Source: Heterohyrax brucei
Lineage: Eukaryota; Chordata; Mammalia; Hyracoidea; Procaviidae
DNA: 64,000 nt
Reading direction: 5' to 3'
Assembly: GCA_028571685.1 (NCBI GenBank)
Contig: CM053144.1
Coordinates: forward strand, 97,804,171-97,868,170
Below the pieces are notes generated by a model. The model saw only the letters and a program-made list of their open reading frames with translations, was not told where the DNA came from and ran no database searches. Position 1 is the first letter of the stretch; the number at the start of each line of letters is the position of its first letter. This document shows, piece after piece, positions 53,972 through 64,000 of the stretch. A program made the translations under genes and the position numbers.

Positions 53972-56900
53972 TCACTCAACATAATGCCCTCCAGTTGAAA
54001 CCATGATATCATCAATGTTCTTTATCATTGCATAGTGCTCCATTGAGTATATATACCATAGTTTACCTATCCATTCTGTTGTTGGGCATCTAGGTTGATT
54101 CCATCTTTTTGCTATTGTGGATTGTGCTGCAATGAACGTTAATGTACATGTATCAGTTGGTGTGAATGGCCTTGATTCTGTAGGGTATATTCCAAGCAGT
54201 GGAATTACTGGGTCAAATGGTATATCTATATCCATTACTATTTTAAGGTAGCTCCAAATTCCTTTCCAAAGAAGTTGTACCATTTTACAATCCCACCAAC
54301 AGTGTAGGAGAGTTCCAATCTCTCCACAGCCTCTCCAGCATTTAGTGTTTTGCATTTTCTGAATCATGGCCAACCTTATTGGGGTGAGACGGTATCTCAT
54401 TTTCATTCTGATTTGAATTTCATTGATAGCTAATGATCGTGAGCATGTCCAAATGTGTTTTTTGGTTGCCTGGATCTCCTCTTTAGAGAAGTGTCTGTCC
54501 TTCTCCTTTACCCATCACTTAATTGGTTGAATTATCTTTTTCTTATTGCTGTTTTGTAGTACCTTCTAAATTATGAAGATTAGCTGTTGGTCTGACATAG
54601 AGTTGCCAAATATTTTTTCCCATTCTGTAGGTGGCCTTTTGATTCTGTTAATAAAGTCTTTGGATGAGCAAAAGTGATGGATTCTTAATAGTTCCCATTT
54701 ATCTATTTTCTCTTCTGATGATTGTGGTTTGTTTGACAGATTTTGAAGTCTGTCTACATTATGTCGTAAAACTTGCATTGTTGTTCCTACTTTCCCTTGG
54801 ATGAGCTTTATCATTTACCTAGTTTGAGCTGTTTTTTGTATAAAGTGTAAGATATGGGTCTTGTTTTAATTTAGTGCAGATGGTTACCCAATTTTGCCAG
54901 CGCTGTTTGTTGAAGAGATTGTTTTTACCCTAGTTTAATGGTTTAAGGGCATTTGTCGAATACCAACTAGTCATAGGCAGATGATGTCATCTCTGGGGTC
55001 GTGATTCTATTCCACTGATCTAACCATCTGGTTTTGTACCAGCACCTGGCTGTTTTCACTACCGTGGCAGTGTAATAGTTTCTAAGGTTGGATAATGAGA
55101 GGCCTCCCAGTGTGTTCTTCTTCTTTAGTAATGCTTTACTTATCTGGAGCTTCTTCCCTTTCCAGACAAAATTGATAATTTGCTCCTCCATCTCATTAAA
55201 AAATGTCGCTGGAACTTGTATTGGGGTTGCATTATATAAGTAGATTGCTTTGAGTGAAATAGACATTTTCACAACATTAAGTCTTCCTATCCACGAGCGC
55301 GGTAGGTTTCTCCATTTATGTAATTCTCTCTTAGTTTCTTGTAGTAAGGACTTGTAGTTCTCTTTGTAAAGGTCTGTTATTTCTCTGATTAGATTTATTC
55401 CTAGGTACTTTATCTTCTTAGGGGCTATAGTAAATGGTATTGACTTGGTGATTCCTTCCTTAATAATCTCGGTGTTGGTATAAAGGAATCCTACTGATTT
55501 ACTTACGTTTATCTTGTATCCTGAGACTTTGCAGAACCCTTCTATCAGTTTGAGTAGTTTCCTTAGGGATTCTCTGCATATACGATCATATCATCTGCAC
55601 ATAGGGAGACGCTTAGTTCTTCTTTGTCGATGCAGATGCCCTTTATTCCTTGGTCTTGTCTAACTGCTCTGGCTAGAACTTCTACTACAATGTTGACTAG
55701 GAGAGGTGAGAGTGGGACCCTTGTCTAGTTCCTGTTCTCAAAGGAAATTATTTCAGTCTCTGTCCATTCAGGATGATGTAGGTAGTTGGCTTTGTATAAG
55801 TGGCATTTATTGCATTGAGGAATTGGCTGTCTATTCCTATTTTGCTGAGAGTCTCTCATGAGTGTTGGACTTGACCAAATGCCTTTTCTTCATCAATAAA
55901 CAACATCAGATGATTCTCGTCTTTTGTGATATTGATGTGGTTGATCACATGAATTGTTTTTCTGATTTTGAACCAGCCTTGCATCCCTGGTATGAGTCTA
56001 ACTTGGTCATGATGGATTACTTTTTGGATATGTTGTTGTATTCTATTGGCAAGAATTTTGTTGAAGATTTTTGCATCTAGATTCATGAGTGATATCAGTC
56101 TGTAGTTCTCCTTTTTGGTTGGGTTTTTCCCCGGCTTTTGTACCAGAGATGTGCTGGCTTCACAGAATGAATTTGGGAGTATTCCATCCCTTTCTATACT
56201 GTGAAATAGTCTCAGTAGTGTTGGAGACAACTCTTCTCTAAAAGCTTGGTAGAATTCTGCAGTGAAGCCTTCTGGGCCCAGGCTTTCTTTGGTTGGAGTT
56301 TTTTGATGACTTTTTCAATCTCTTCCTTTGTGATGGGTTTATTAAGTTGTTCTGCTTCAGTTTGTGATAATTTTGGTAGGTGATATGATTCAAGGAATTT
56401 GTCCATTTCCTTTAGGTTTTCAAATTTATTAGCATACAGTCTGTCACAGGATTCAGCTATGATATTTTTGATTTCTGTTGAATCTGTTGTGACCACTCCC
56501 CTCGCATATCTTATTTGGGTTATTTGTTTCCTTTCTTGTTTTTCTTTAGTAAGTTTAGCTAATGGTTTGTCAATTTTGTTGATCTTTTCAAAAAACCAAC
56601 TTTTTGTCCTTTCAATTTTTTCAATTGTTCTTCTATTCTCTAATTCATTTAGTTCTACTCTGATCTTTATGATTTGTTTTCTTCCGGTGTCTGAGGGGTT
56701 CCTCTGTTTTTCTCCCTCTACTTGTCCAAGCTGTAGGGTCATTTCTATGATGTGGTTTCTTTCCTCCTTCCAGATATATGCATTTATGGAGATAAACTGA
56801 CCTCTGAGCACTGCTTTGACTTTATCCCATAGGTTCTGGTAGGAAGTGTTTTCGTTCTCATTGGAATCCATAAATTTCTTTATTTCATCCTTGATTTCTT

Positions 56901-57688
56901 CTACAATCCATGGCTTCTTGAGCAAGGTGTTCAGTTTCCAAGAGTTCCACTTTCTACCTATGTTTTTTCTGCTGTTGATTTTGGCTTTTATGGCTTTACG
57001 ATCTGAGAAGATGCTTTGCATTAATTCAATGATGTGAATTTTGTTGAGAATTCCTTTATGCCCTAAAACATGGTCTATTCTGGAAAATGTTCCACGTGCA
57101 CTGGAGAAGAAGGTGTAGTTGTCCGCTGATAGGTAGAAAGTTTTGTATATGTCGATGAGGTCTAGTTGGTTAATTGTGGAGATAAGATCTTCTGTGTCTT
57201 TATTGAGCTTTTTTTCCTAGACGATCTGTCCAATATTGAAAGTGCAGTGTTGAAGTCTCCTACTGTTATTGTGGAGTGATCTATCTCCTTTTTGAGTGTA
57301 GTCAGTGTTTCTTTGATACATTTAGGTGCTCTAATATTAGGTGCATAAATATTTAACATTGTTAAGTCCTGCTTCTGCGTTGAACCTTTCAGCAATAAAT
57401 AGTTTCCATGCTCGCCCATGATGCTGGGTTTTACATTAAAATCGATTTTATCTGAGATTAGAATTGCCATACCTGCTCTTCTTCGTTCATTGTTAGCTTG
57501 ATGTATATTCTTCCAATCTTTTGTTTTCAGTTGGTTCATATCTTTAAGTCTAAGGTGAGTTTCTTGTAAGCAACATATAAATGGCTCATTTTTTTGATCC
57601 AAGATGTCACTCAGTGTCTCTTTACTGGAGCATTCAGTCCATTCACATTCAATGTAATTATTGATAGGTATGTGTTCACTGCTGTCAT
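53972..57688 (-). pseudogene. L1 ORF2 (endonuclease/reverse transcriptase), broken
   Basis: The start ATG is at 57686-57688, in a context that matches the other L1. A small frame shift with a TGA follows within about 30 codons (KRH stop). The endonuclease is then open to 57162 (ICCLQETHL, VGDFNTALS, so E, D and N are present). RT pieces: 57021-56212 (IGRKWNSWKLNTLL to [18 protein letters not shown]), 56230-55856 ([18 protein letters not shown]), 55272-54967 and 54814-54566. The active-site box at 55590-55601 reads CADD. The last 144 codons are open (54406-53972), with the C-terminal Cys/His pattern [18 protein letters not shown]. The usual length is about 1275 codons; about 1240 remain. Confidence 0.92.
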
Positions 57689-58698
57689 TGTGATATGTTT
57701 ATTTTTGTGTTGATGTTTTCTCTGTTGTTCTTATTAATCTGTTCTGCAACCTTCTTCTTTGTGAGTTTTCACCTTTCTCAAGGTTGGTTTTATGGTGGTT
57801 GAGACTCCTGTATTACATTTCTTGATATGGTATGTTGCTTCTTTATTGTGCTTTATGGCTGTCCCTATGATTCCACTTAATAAACTATACATAAACCCAA
57901 TTTCGATTGCTACCACTCTTGTCAACTTCCTCTCCATCTGGAAGGACTATAACGACTGTAGTACATCCTTCTTTTTAATATGATGATATCATAGTTTACA
58001 TGATATGATCACTAGATTGTTTCTTTTAGTATTATAGCTTTGATTGTGTTTGGAGCCTTCCCTAACAGAGTAGGATTTTGAGTGATTTGTCCTTCTAAAA
58101 TACAAAGTTAGCTGTTTTGTTCTTCCAAGCCAAGAAATTCTTTCAGTATTTCTTGTAGCTTTGGTTTGGTTTTTATAGTTTCTGAGTTTCTGTTTATCTG
58201 TGAAGGTCTTTATTTCATTTTCATATTTGAAAGATAGTTTTGCAGGATATATAATTCTTGGTTGGAAGTTCTTCTCCTTCAAGGCTTTCAATGTGTCATG
58301 CCACTGTCTCCGTGCCAGCATCATTTCTGCTGAGAAATCCAATGAAAACCTACAGGATTTCCCTCTGAATGTTAGCTTTGCTTTGAGTCTTGCTGCCTTT
58401 AAGAGTTTCTGCTGATGTTTCATTTTGTTGAGCTTGATTATAATATGTCTTGGAGTCTTTCTATTGAGATCTATATTGAGTGGTTGTGGTGGTCAGGATT
58501 ATGTCAACTTGGCTACTACCTATTTGGCTGCTGTATTAAGTGGCAGGGTGGGGTTTGTGGTGGCTCCCTGCCCCTCAGCTCTCATCTCGCAACCTTGGAC
58601 TACGGCTGCTGATCGCTCATGTGGCCAGGAGCTCCTGCTCTCTTCTTCCAGCATCTGGTTCTGGGACTTGAGCTAGCAGCTGTTGGGCACTTGAGAGT

Positions 58699-58792
58699 CC
58701 TGCTCCCTGACCTGCCGATCCTGCGTTTGCCAGCCTCTGCCCAGTCCTGCTTCCTGACCTGCCGATCCTGGGTTTGCTAGCCTCTGTCACTT
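58699..58792 (+). repeat. 47-bp tandem repeat, two copies, inside the LTR
   Basis: Copies start at 58699 and 58746 (cctgctccctgacctgccga and cctgcttcctgacctgccga). They differ at only a few positions. Confidence 0.85.
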
Positions 58793-58921
58793 CGTCTCGC
58801 CACCAGCTTGGGATCCACTGATCTCCAGCCTCTGTCGCTTTGTCTCGCCACAAGCTTGGGATCCACCGACCTCCAGCCTCTGTCGCTTTGTCTCGCTGCC
58901 AGCTTGGGATCCACTGACCTA
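58778..58921 (+). repeat. 48-bp minisatellite, three copies, inside the LTR
   Basis: Copies start at 58778, 58826 and 58874, each with a form of cagcctctgtcgctttgtct followed by cagcttgggatccactgac. The 48-bp period equals 16 codons, so a minus-strand open frame (58617-58940) shows a 16-residue periodic pattern. Confidence 0.9.
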
Positions 58922-59681
58922 CACAACCGGTGATCTGCAACTCTGGTCTCTGACTTGCTGACCTTGGGTTCCTCAGCTTCCGTGGACACGTGAGGCTTGT
59001 GCCAGAGCTTGGGACATTCAGCTTCTGTGATTACGTGAGCTGTTTCCTATATTTGTTTCTATCTATCTGTCTATATATATATTATAAATCTTTCCTTGTA
59101 CCTACACGTGTTACTGGTTTTGCTTCCCTAGAAAACCCAGCCTAAGACAGTGGTGTTTGATATGTATCTTGAATATCTATATTCTCTTCTTTCATAATTT
59201 CTGGGACGTTTTCTGTCAGCAGCTCAGCAACAATATTCTCTGTGTTCTCAGGTGTCTTGTCCTGTTCAGGAACTCCAGTTACTCGTAAACTGTTCTTCTT
59301 AGTATTGTCCCACGTGCTTCTTAATGCTTCTTCAGTTTTCTTGTTTCTTTTTTCTGATATCTCCTCATAGATGCTGGAGTCAGTAGCTCTGTCTTCCAAA
59401 TCAGAAATTCTCTTTTACATTTGTTCCATTCTGTTTTCTTGGCTTTAAATTGAAGTTTCTATGTCTTTGATTTTGTTCTTGATCTGTTGGATTTGAGAGT
59501 ACTGATGTTCCATCAGATCAAACAGCTTGCTTAATTTCTCATTTTGCTCTGCTGCATTTTGTATAAGGTCTAGGAGATCTCCATATATAATCCCTTTGTA
59601 TTCACCTTCTGATAGTTTTAGAAAAGCTTCTTCATCTGGGAAGTTCTGAGGTGGTTTCTTTGGGGGGCCTTCTGATGCCAT

Positions 59682-60785
59682 GGGTGATTTCTGGTTACTG
59701 TCTTCACCAATGTTTGTTGCTTTTGGGGCTTTATGTGGGTCAATAGAGGCTGGGAGAGATGTTGTGAGGATGGACCACAGTTGTGTCTCTAGGCAGTCTT
59801 AAAATGAGAAGTAAAAAGTATTTGACAACTTCCAGTCAGGTTTTCAGGTGTACACATCCTTCTTCCAAGCTGGTAAAGTAAGCACCTCTATATTGAACCT
59901 CAGATGTTATAAACTAGCTCAAAATACAGAAAGGCTACTGCCCTGCTGGCCTCTGCTGTCAGGCCCCAGATGTAGGCAATACTGTGTAGAATTCTGCTTT
60001 TGTGTTAGAAGAGCAGTCTCTTCTGGTTAGGCACTGCCTCCCAGCCCAGGAATTAGGTCCAGCTGAGGCTTCTGTATGGATGACTCTGCCTCCCAGAAAA
60101 ACAAGATGGCACCCTGCAGAAGCTCACCAGCTGGCCAGGACCAGGCTTCCAGTAGAAAGAGAAGCCATGAGTGCCGAAATGCCTAGAGTCCACAGCCTGC
60201 ACCTCTGGGCCCCAGCCCCAGGCAACACTGTGGAAAACACTGCCTCCCTGCTAGAAAAGCACTCTCCCCCCAGCAGGCACCACATCCCAGCCTAAGAACT
60301 ATGTCCAGCCAGGGCCTCTGTCTGGGCTTCTGTTTTTCCCAGTGGATCAAGATGGTGTCCCACACAGGCACATCTGTATGGCTACCACATGGCAGAGGCA
60401 GAAATATAGGCCAGAGGAGACGAGGTGTGTAGAGTCCAAAGCCAGGCTCTCAGAACCTGGCAATTACGCTTGCCGTTCCCACCAGCAGTGTGTCCAGTAC
60501 CAGTAGCTAGTCAAGTCCCAGTTCTGCCTGCCAGCCAAGACAGAAGAAAAAAATTTGAAATGGTGAGTTACCTTCAGTCTGTGCAAGCATGTCCTTGCCA
60601 AGAGTGGGGTCAGCGAAAGAGAGGAGGTTTTGCATCCAGTGGTATGAAGTCCAAATTAACAGCTCTATGCCACATCCTAGGGCTTACTAGGTGTCCAGAA
60701 GTTGCCGTTTAATTATCATTTCAGGTCTTGGTTTCCAGAGGGATTTAGTGAGATGTGCATTTAGTCCACCATCTTGACTCAGCCC
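59682..60785 (-). promoter_or_regulatory. L1 5'UTR (promoter region)
   Basis: About 1.1 kb of GC-richer sequence upstream of ORF1. Its 5' terminus (gtccaccatcttgactcagc on the plus strand, the complement of an AAGATGG-type start) is characteristic of a full-length L1. L1 5'UTRs carry an internal RNA polymerase II promoter. Open frames here on the plus strand (60002-60295, 60425-60712) lack domains. Confidence 0.75.
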
Positions 60786-60861
60786 ACAATAAGATTTTTA
60801 TCCAGAAATATTTCATCTAAGTAACCTAAATATTGAAGATAGAGATCAATTGATTGATTTG

Positions 60862-60925
60862 GTTCTACTCTGTCCTATAAGGTCATTATGAGTCAGAAAT
60901 GACTCAACAGCAACGAATCTGGTGT
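60862..60925 (+). mobile_element. AfroSINE 3'-end fragment
   Basis: Contains ggttctactctgtcctataa and gagtcagaaatgactcaaca only. The tRNA-like head is missing. Confidence 0.8.
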
Positions 60926-60939
60926 GTTAAAATATGAAA

Positions 60940-61098
60940 ACAGCCCTGGTAGTATAGTGGATAAGAACTTGACTGCTAACTAAAATGTTGGCAGTTTGAA
61001 CTCAGTAGCTCTTCTTGAAAACCCTATGGGGCAGTTCTACACTACCTTTTCTGTAAGGTCACTGTGAGCTGAATTTGCCCGATGGCAACTTTCTACTT
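60940..61098 (+). mobile_element. AfroSINE-type SINE
   Basis: Contains agccctggtagtatagtgga, gttggcagtttgaactcagt and gttctacactacc, and ends with cgatggcaactttct. It directly follows a 3' fragment of the same family in the same orientation. Confidence 0.87.
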
Positions 61099-61369
61099 TA
61101 ATGTAAAAAATGCATTTTTTCTCCCTTAAACAAAACATTTATAAAAAAAGGTTTATGGCAAAAAAGAAAATCCTGGTCCCTAGCACACTGACTAGGTGAT
61201 TTTACAAAAGAGTACTTTTTAATCTTAGCATTTTTAAATGAGGAGAGTAGAAATAATTCTCTGACTAGGAAATTTAGGAGACAGCAGAATATTGTATTTA
61301 ATTAAATATAAAACAAAAAGATGTTTTATAGAAGAATTTACACTGACTCCTTATTTAGAATAAAACCAG

Positions 61370-61517
61370 AAACACAAAACACATTGCCATCTAGTTAACA
61401 GCGACCTTATAAGACAGAATAAAACTGCCCCATAGGGCTTCCAAGGACCAGCTGGTCAATTGGCACTGCTGACTGTTTGGTTAGCAGACATAGCACTTAA
61501 CCACTACACCAACACAT
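61370..61517 (-). mobile_element. AfroSINE-type SINE
   Basis: Reverse-complement signature: cattgccatctagttaacag, taaaactgccccatagggct, then cttaaccactacaccaacac. Confidence 0.87.
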
Positions 61518-62654
61518 TTTCCATTTAGAAACAGCCATCTTCAACATTTCATTGCTTGCCTACCTGATTTATTTGACTTTTGTTCTTTCTGGTTAAAGAA
61601 AAATGGATATATTTTAAATGACCATAAATATGCGGACATGAACTATTAAAATAAAATACATACATAACACTAAAGTTAATGCTCCAAACTGTAAGCATCA
61701 CACTGGTGACTAAATAATTAAAAACTAAAGCAGTAAATTTAGAGACTTTTCAAACAACTATTGCTAATTACAAGACAGTAGGGCATACAACCAAAACAGT
61801 TCTTGAGTGCCTATATAGGATGGGGAGAAAAAGAGAGGGAGAGGAGAGAGTAAGAAAGGGAGAAAGAGGGAAAGAGAACTTTTTTATTTCAGTTTTTGTA
61901 GTTTTCTGCTGTAGAACTTCCAATTTGTTCTTTTCTTTTTTTTCTATCTCTTTCTTCTATATTTTATGTAACATTTTCATCATACTGTCTGCCCCTTTTT
62001 TCCTTCAGCAGAGTTTCCTTTATTTTTCTAATGTATTTATGATACTTTAGCAAGGCTCTTGGACTCACCTGTATCTCTCTTAAAACTTCTGCTTCCTTAG
62101 GTACCAGACCCAGCTGTTATCCTCCACTAATTGAAGCCTGATTTCTCTATTGTTTCAGAAATGCCCTGGGGCATAGAATGCTCTGTCTGATGCAATTAAA
62201 TTTGGACCTTTTTTCATGAAATCAATTTTTGAAGTTGATTTTTAACTCATGAGAGCTCTTCTTACCTGTCTCCTTTCCTGATTCTATCTGGTAAACTTGT
62301 CACTTGTTTACAGTTTAGTTTATCGCTCTCATGGAGCTACCAGCTTCTTCTTAACTGCGTATCGCACGATTTTCATTGTTTTTGAGAGGAAGCTTAGCCT
62401 TGACCCTCTGCACACTCTTCCAAATAATGACAGTTTCCTTAGGGAGAATGTCACAGATACAAGTTCCTATGGCCTGCTTCTACACTCTGTGTAAAGACTG
62501 CTCCATTGCTAGAACCATAGACAATGACCTGTTTCTCTCTTTCTCTCAGTAAGATGATGAATAAGATGTGGGGAAGAGTAGGGCATAGAATGGTGTTTAG
62601 TCTTGCTTCTATCAACCAGGAAGAGCTGCTCTATGAAAGAGGGAGAGGTGAAGA
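61518..62654. other. Unassigned; includes a purine-rich tract
   Basis: A G/A-rich tract lies at 61818-61878 and a C/T-rich tract follows at about 61925-61970. No gene or repeat family was recognised elsewhere. Confidence 0.5.
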
Positions 62655-62659
62655 TTTAA

Positions 62660-62793
62660 AAAAAAAAAAAAAAGCCACTGCTATGAAGTCAACTCCTATT
62701 CGTAATAACCACAGATACGTCCCTGTGGACATAGAGTTTCCAAGGAGAGCCTGGTGGATTTGAACTGCCAAGCTTTTGATTAGTAGCATAATG
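62660..62793 (-). mobile_element. AfroSINE-type SINE, interrupted at its head by an LTR-like insert
   Basis: A 15-bp A-run leads into gccactgctatgaagtcaac, followed by gtttccaaggagagcctggt and ggatttgaactgccaagctt. The head of the SINE (cacttaaccattacaccac) reappears at about 63280-63300, after about 480 bp of foreign sequence. Confidence 0.78.
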
Positions 62794-63277
62794 CTGAGGT
62801 AGGCAGATGAGCTGGAGGATGTAACGTTAGCACTGGGACTCTACCTTAAAGGGTTATGCTTTAAACTTATAGCTTGGTACAGCACTGGGAAAAGAACAGT
62901 GGAACAGTCGAGGCAGGACGGATAACTGCTTGTTCTTGAGTTTGTTTTAGACCACTGAGTGGGAACAGAGGGTTCAGGGCATTGGCCCTCTTATCTTAAT
63001 AACAAACTTGAAAGGAAGACCTTGAAACAGACCCTGAGATACAGACTGTCCTGCTGAGCACTTCTGCCGCATTCCTGGTGATCATCTCACCCATGCACCT
63101 GCATGAAGCTTCCCCTTATAAGCTCCTCCTGTCTGGTGAGGGACAGATAGACTTTGGAGGAGCTATTCCCCGCCATCTCTTGTATACTGATATACAATAA
63201 ACCTCTTGATTATTCACCTCACCCCGTCTCAGTATTGGCTTTGCAGCAAGAGGCAAGAGTTCATGTTTTGTGATAAC
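62794..63277 (+). mobile_element. LTR-like insert within a SINE
   Basis: The insert begins near tgctgaggtaggcagatgag and ends near catgttttgtgataaca. A TATAAG box (63117-63122) is followed about 80 bp later by AATAAA (63196-63201) and a C/T-rich stretch (cacctcaccccgtctcagta). This is the arrangement of an LTR promoter and polyadenylation region. The duplication is not clear-cut, so the ends may be off by a few bases. Confidence 0.65.
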
Positions 63278-63320
63278 AGCACTTAACCATTACACCACTA
63301 GGGATCCCTGAAGATGATTA

Positions 63321-63483
63321 AAAGCAAACCAAAGCCACTGTCATCAAGTCAATTCCAACTCATAGTGATGCTATAGACAGGAGCAGGACTGCCCCCAAAG
63401 TTTCAAAGGAGCACCTGGCAGATTTGAACTGTCAACCTTCTGGTTAGCAGCCATAGCACTTAACCACTACATCACCAGGGTTT
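63321..63483 (-). mobile_element. AfroSINE-type SINE with target-site duplication
   Basis: Well conserved: cactgtcatcaagtcaattc, gcaggactgcccccaaagtt, gatttgaactgtcaaccttc, cttaaccactacatcaccag. Flanking direct repeats ctgaagatgatta (63308-63320) and ctgaagctgatta (63484-63496) differ at one base. Confidence 0.9.
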
Positions 63484-63517
63484 CTGAAGCTGATTAGGGC
63501 CCCAGTATCCTTGCTTT

Positions 63518-63681
63518 GGAAACTCTAGTGGTGTAGTGGTTAAGTACTATCACTGCTAACAAAAGGTTCAGTTGTTCAGGTTCACCAGGTGCTCCTCAGA
63601 AACTGTGGAACAGTTCTACTTTGCCCTGTCGAGTTGTTATCAGTCAGAATTGACTCGACAGCACTAGGTTGTTTTTGTTTT
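63518..63681 (+). mobile_element. AfroSINE-type SINE
   Basis: Contains ctctagtggtgtagtggtta, a slightly rearranged B-box region (aaggttcagttgttcaggtt) and gtcagaattgactcgacagc, and ends in a T-rich tail. Confidence 0.88.
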
Positions 63682-64000
63682 TCTTGCCACACCTGGGTTA
63701 AAGTTTCTGTTCTAACTGCAATATGAGCAGAAGAAGAGATCTGCTTAATAGATCCCTTAGCTGCCCTGGCCTGGGACCAAACTTTCCAACAAGAAACACT
63801 TGCCAGCTATATCCCCAGCTATATCCTGGGCGTAAGTGCTTTATAAGCCCAACTCCAAACATGCTCAGTGGCACAGCCCGCTGGAGTGCTACACACTCTG
63901 CTGCTGCCCCTGTTTGAAGTGCTTCTGTTTTCCAGTAAAGATTTCTCTCATGGGCCAGCCAAGTCTCCCTGAGTAATTCTTTCTCAAGGTCTGACAGAGA
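63682..64000 (+). mobile_element. LTR-like segment running off the window
   Basis: Contains a TATAAG box (63842-63847) and, about 90 bp downstream, a stretch with agtaaagatttctctcatgg that resembles an LTR polyadenylation and U5 region. The right end is outside the window. It could be an unrelated old repeat. Confidence 0.42.

Larger units (their letters stand above)
58485..59149 (+). mobile_element. Solo LTR, 665 bp, inside L1 ORF1, with exact 5-bp duplication
   Basis: Starts tgtggtggtcaggattatgt and ends aacccagcctaagaca, giving TG...CA ends. The pentamer gtggt occurs at 58480-58484 and 59150-59154, exactly flanking it. The L1 ORF1 reading resumes on both sides. Near the 3' end there is tatatatattataaatcttt, a possible TATA or polyadenylation context. 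It carries two internal minisatellites. The 5-bp duplication suits ERVL/MaLR-type elements. It differs from the LTR family at 34454 apart from the general end pattern. Confidence 0.88.
57989..59681 (-). pseudogene. L1 ORF1, split by an LTR
   Basis: Start ATG at 59679-59681 (MASEGPPKKPPQNFPDEEA). A coiled-coil segment runs to 59445, followed by a stop and a short gap. The RRM segment is at 59399-59150 (SLRVTGVPEQDKTPE, LLTENVPEIMKEENIDIQD). The C-terminal domain is at 58423-57989 (FSAEMMLARRQWHDTLKAL, NFQPRIIYPAKLSFKYE). The intervening 58485-59149 is an LTR insertion. Without it the gene is about 340 codons, the normal length. At least one stop and one frameshift remain besides the insertion. 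Confidence 0.9.
52960..60785 (-). mobile_element. L1, nearly full length, with an LTR in ORF1
   Basis: In sense (minus) order: 5'UTR (60785-59682, about 1.1 kb, starting gggctgagtcaagatggtgg), ORF1 (59681-57989, split), inter-ORF spacer (about 300 bp), ORF2 (57688 to about 53972), and a roughly 1-kb 3'UTR ending in a T-rich stretch on the plus strand near 52960-52970. Excluding the 665-bp LTR and its 5-bp duplication it is about 7.15 kb. It is younger than the other long L1, judged by longer open frames. I could not find an unambiguous target-site duplication. Confidence 0.9.

Noticed and set aside
56399..57037. Plus-strand open frames of 133 and 63 codons
   Set aside because: Antisense shadows of L1 ORF2.
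58699..58921. Regular repeats that might suggest a CRISPR-like array
   Set aside because: The units are adjacent without unique spacers, lie inside an LTR, and the organism is a mammal.
60002..60712. Plus-strand frames of 95-97 codons with GC-rich composition
   Set aside because: Antisense to the L1 5'UTR; no domain.
52960..60785. Target-site duplication for the long L1
   Set aside because: 'aataagat' occurs near 52870 and at 60788, but the left copy is about 85 bp from the tail, so it is not a convincing duplication.

Overview
The window reads as intergenic or intronic DNA from an afrotherian placental mammal, most likely an elephant or another paenungulate. The strongest taxonomic signal is more than twenty copies of a tRNA-derived SINE of the AfroSINE type on both strands. 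It occurs with an RTE/BovB-like retrotransposon fragment, several lineages of L1, ancient MIR and MaLR relics and one gammaretrovirus-like provirus. I found no intact host gene, no convincing multi-exon gene, no tRNA or rRNA gene, no CRISPR array and no bacterial-type organisation. Every recognisable reading frame of any length belongs to a mobile element and carries stops or frameshifts.

Layout. 1-4.3 kb: SINEs, a MIR relic and an L1 3'UTR piece. 4.3-6.4 kb: an L1 3' end (+) interrupted by a 307-bp insert that has coding character and a 23-bp target-site duplication. 6.6-8.2 kb: two AT/CA microsatellites. 9.4-13.1 kb: two MaLR-type LTRs and a minus-strand L1 3' end with a smaller L1 nested inside. 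15.5-21.5 kb: a long degenerate L1 (-) with ORF1, ORF2 and a probable 5'UTR. 24.9-26.3 kb: an RTE reverse-transcriptase relic (-) split by a MaLR-like LTR. 26.8-30.2 kb: no recognised element. 30.2-32.8 kb: L1 3' ends (+), one nested in another with a clear target-site duplication. 34.45-34.98 kb: a solo LTR with 5-bp duplications. 36.2-41.0 kb: an L1 whose middle third is inverted and which carries two LTRs of the same family. 44.04-52.79 kb: a structurally complete provirus (LTR, primer site, gag, pro, pol, env, polypurine tract, LTR) flanked by AAAG. 52.96-60.78 kb: a nearly full-length L1 (-) with its ORF1 split by a 665-bp LTR. 60.9-64 kb: SINEs and two LTR-like segments.

The elements do not work together as a pathway. 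They form a layered insertion record in which target-site duplications and nesting give relative ages. Nothing here qualifies as a new biological system. The most useful leads are the unidentified coding-like insert at 4456-4762, the inverted L1 at 36-41 kb, the roughly 30-bp SINE tails inside the provirus pol gene, and the LTR family with short duplications that recurs at least four times. Family names come from sequence patterns recognised by eye; subfamily assignment and ages need RepeatMasker-style alignment.
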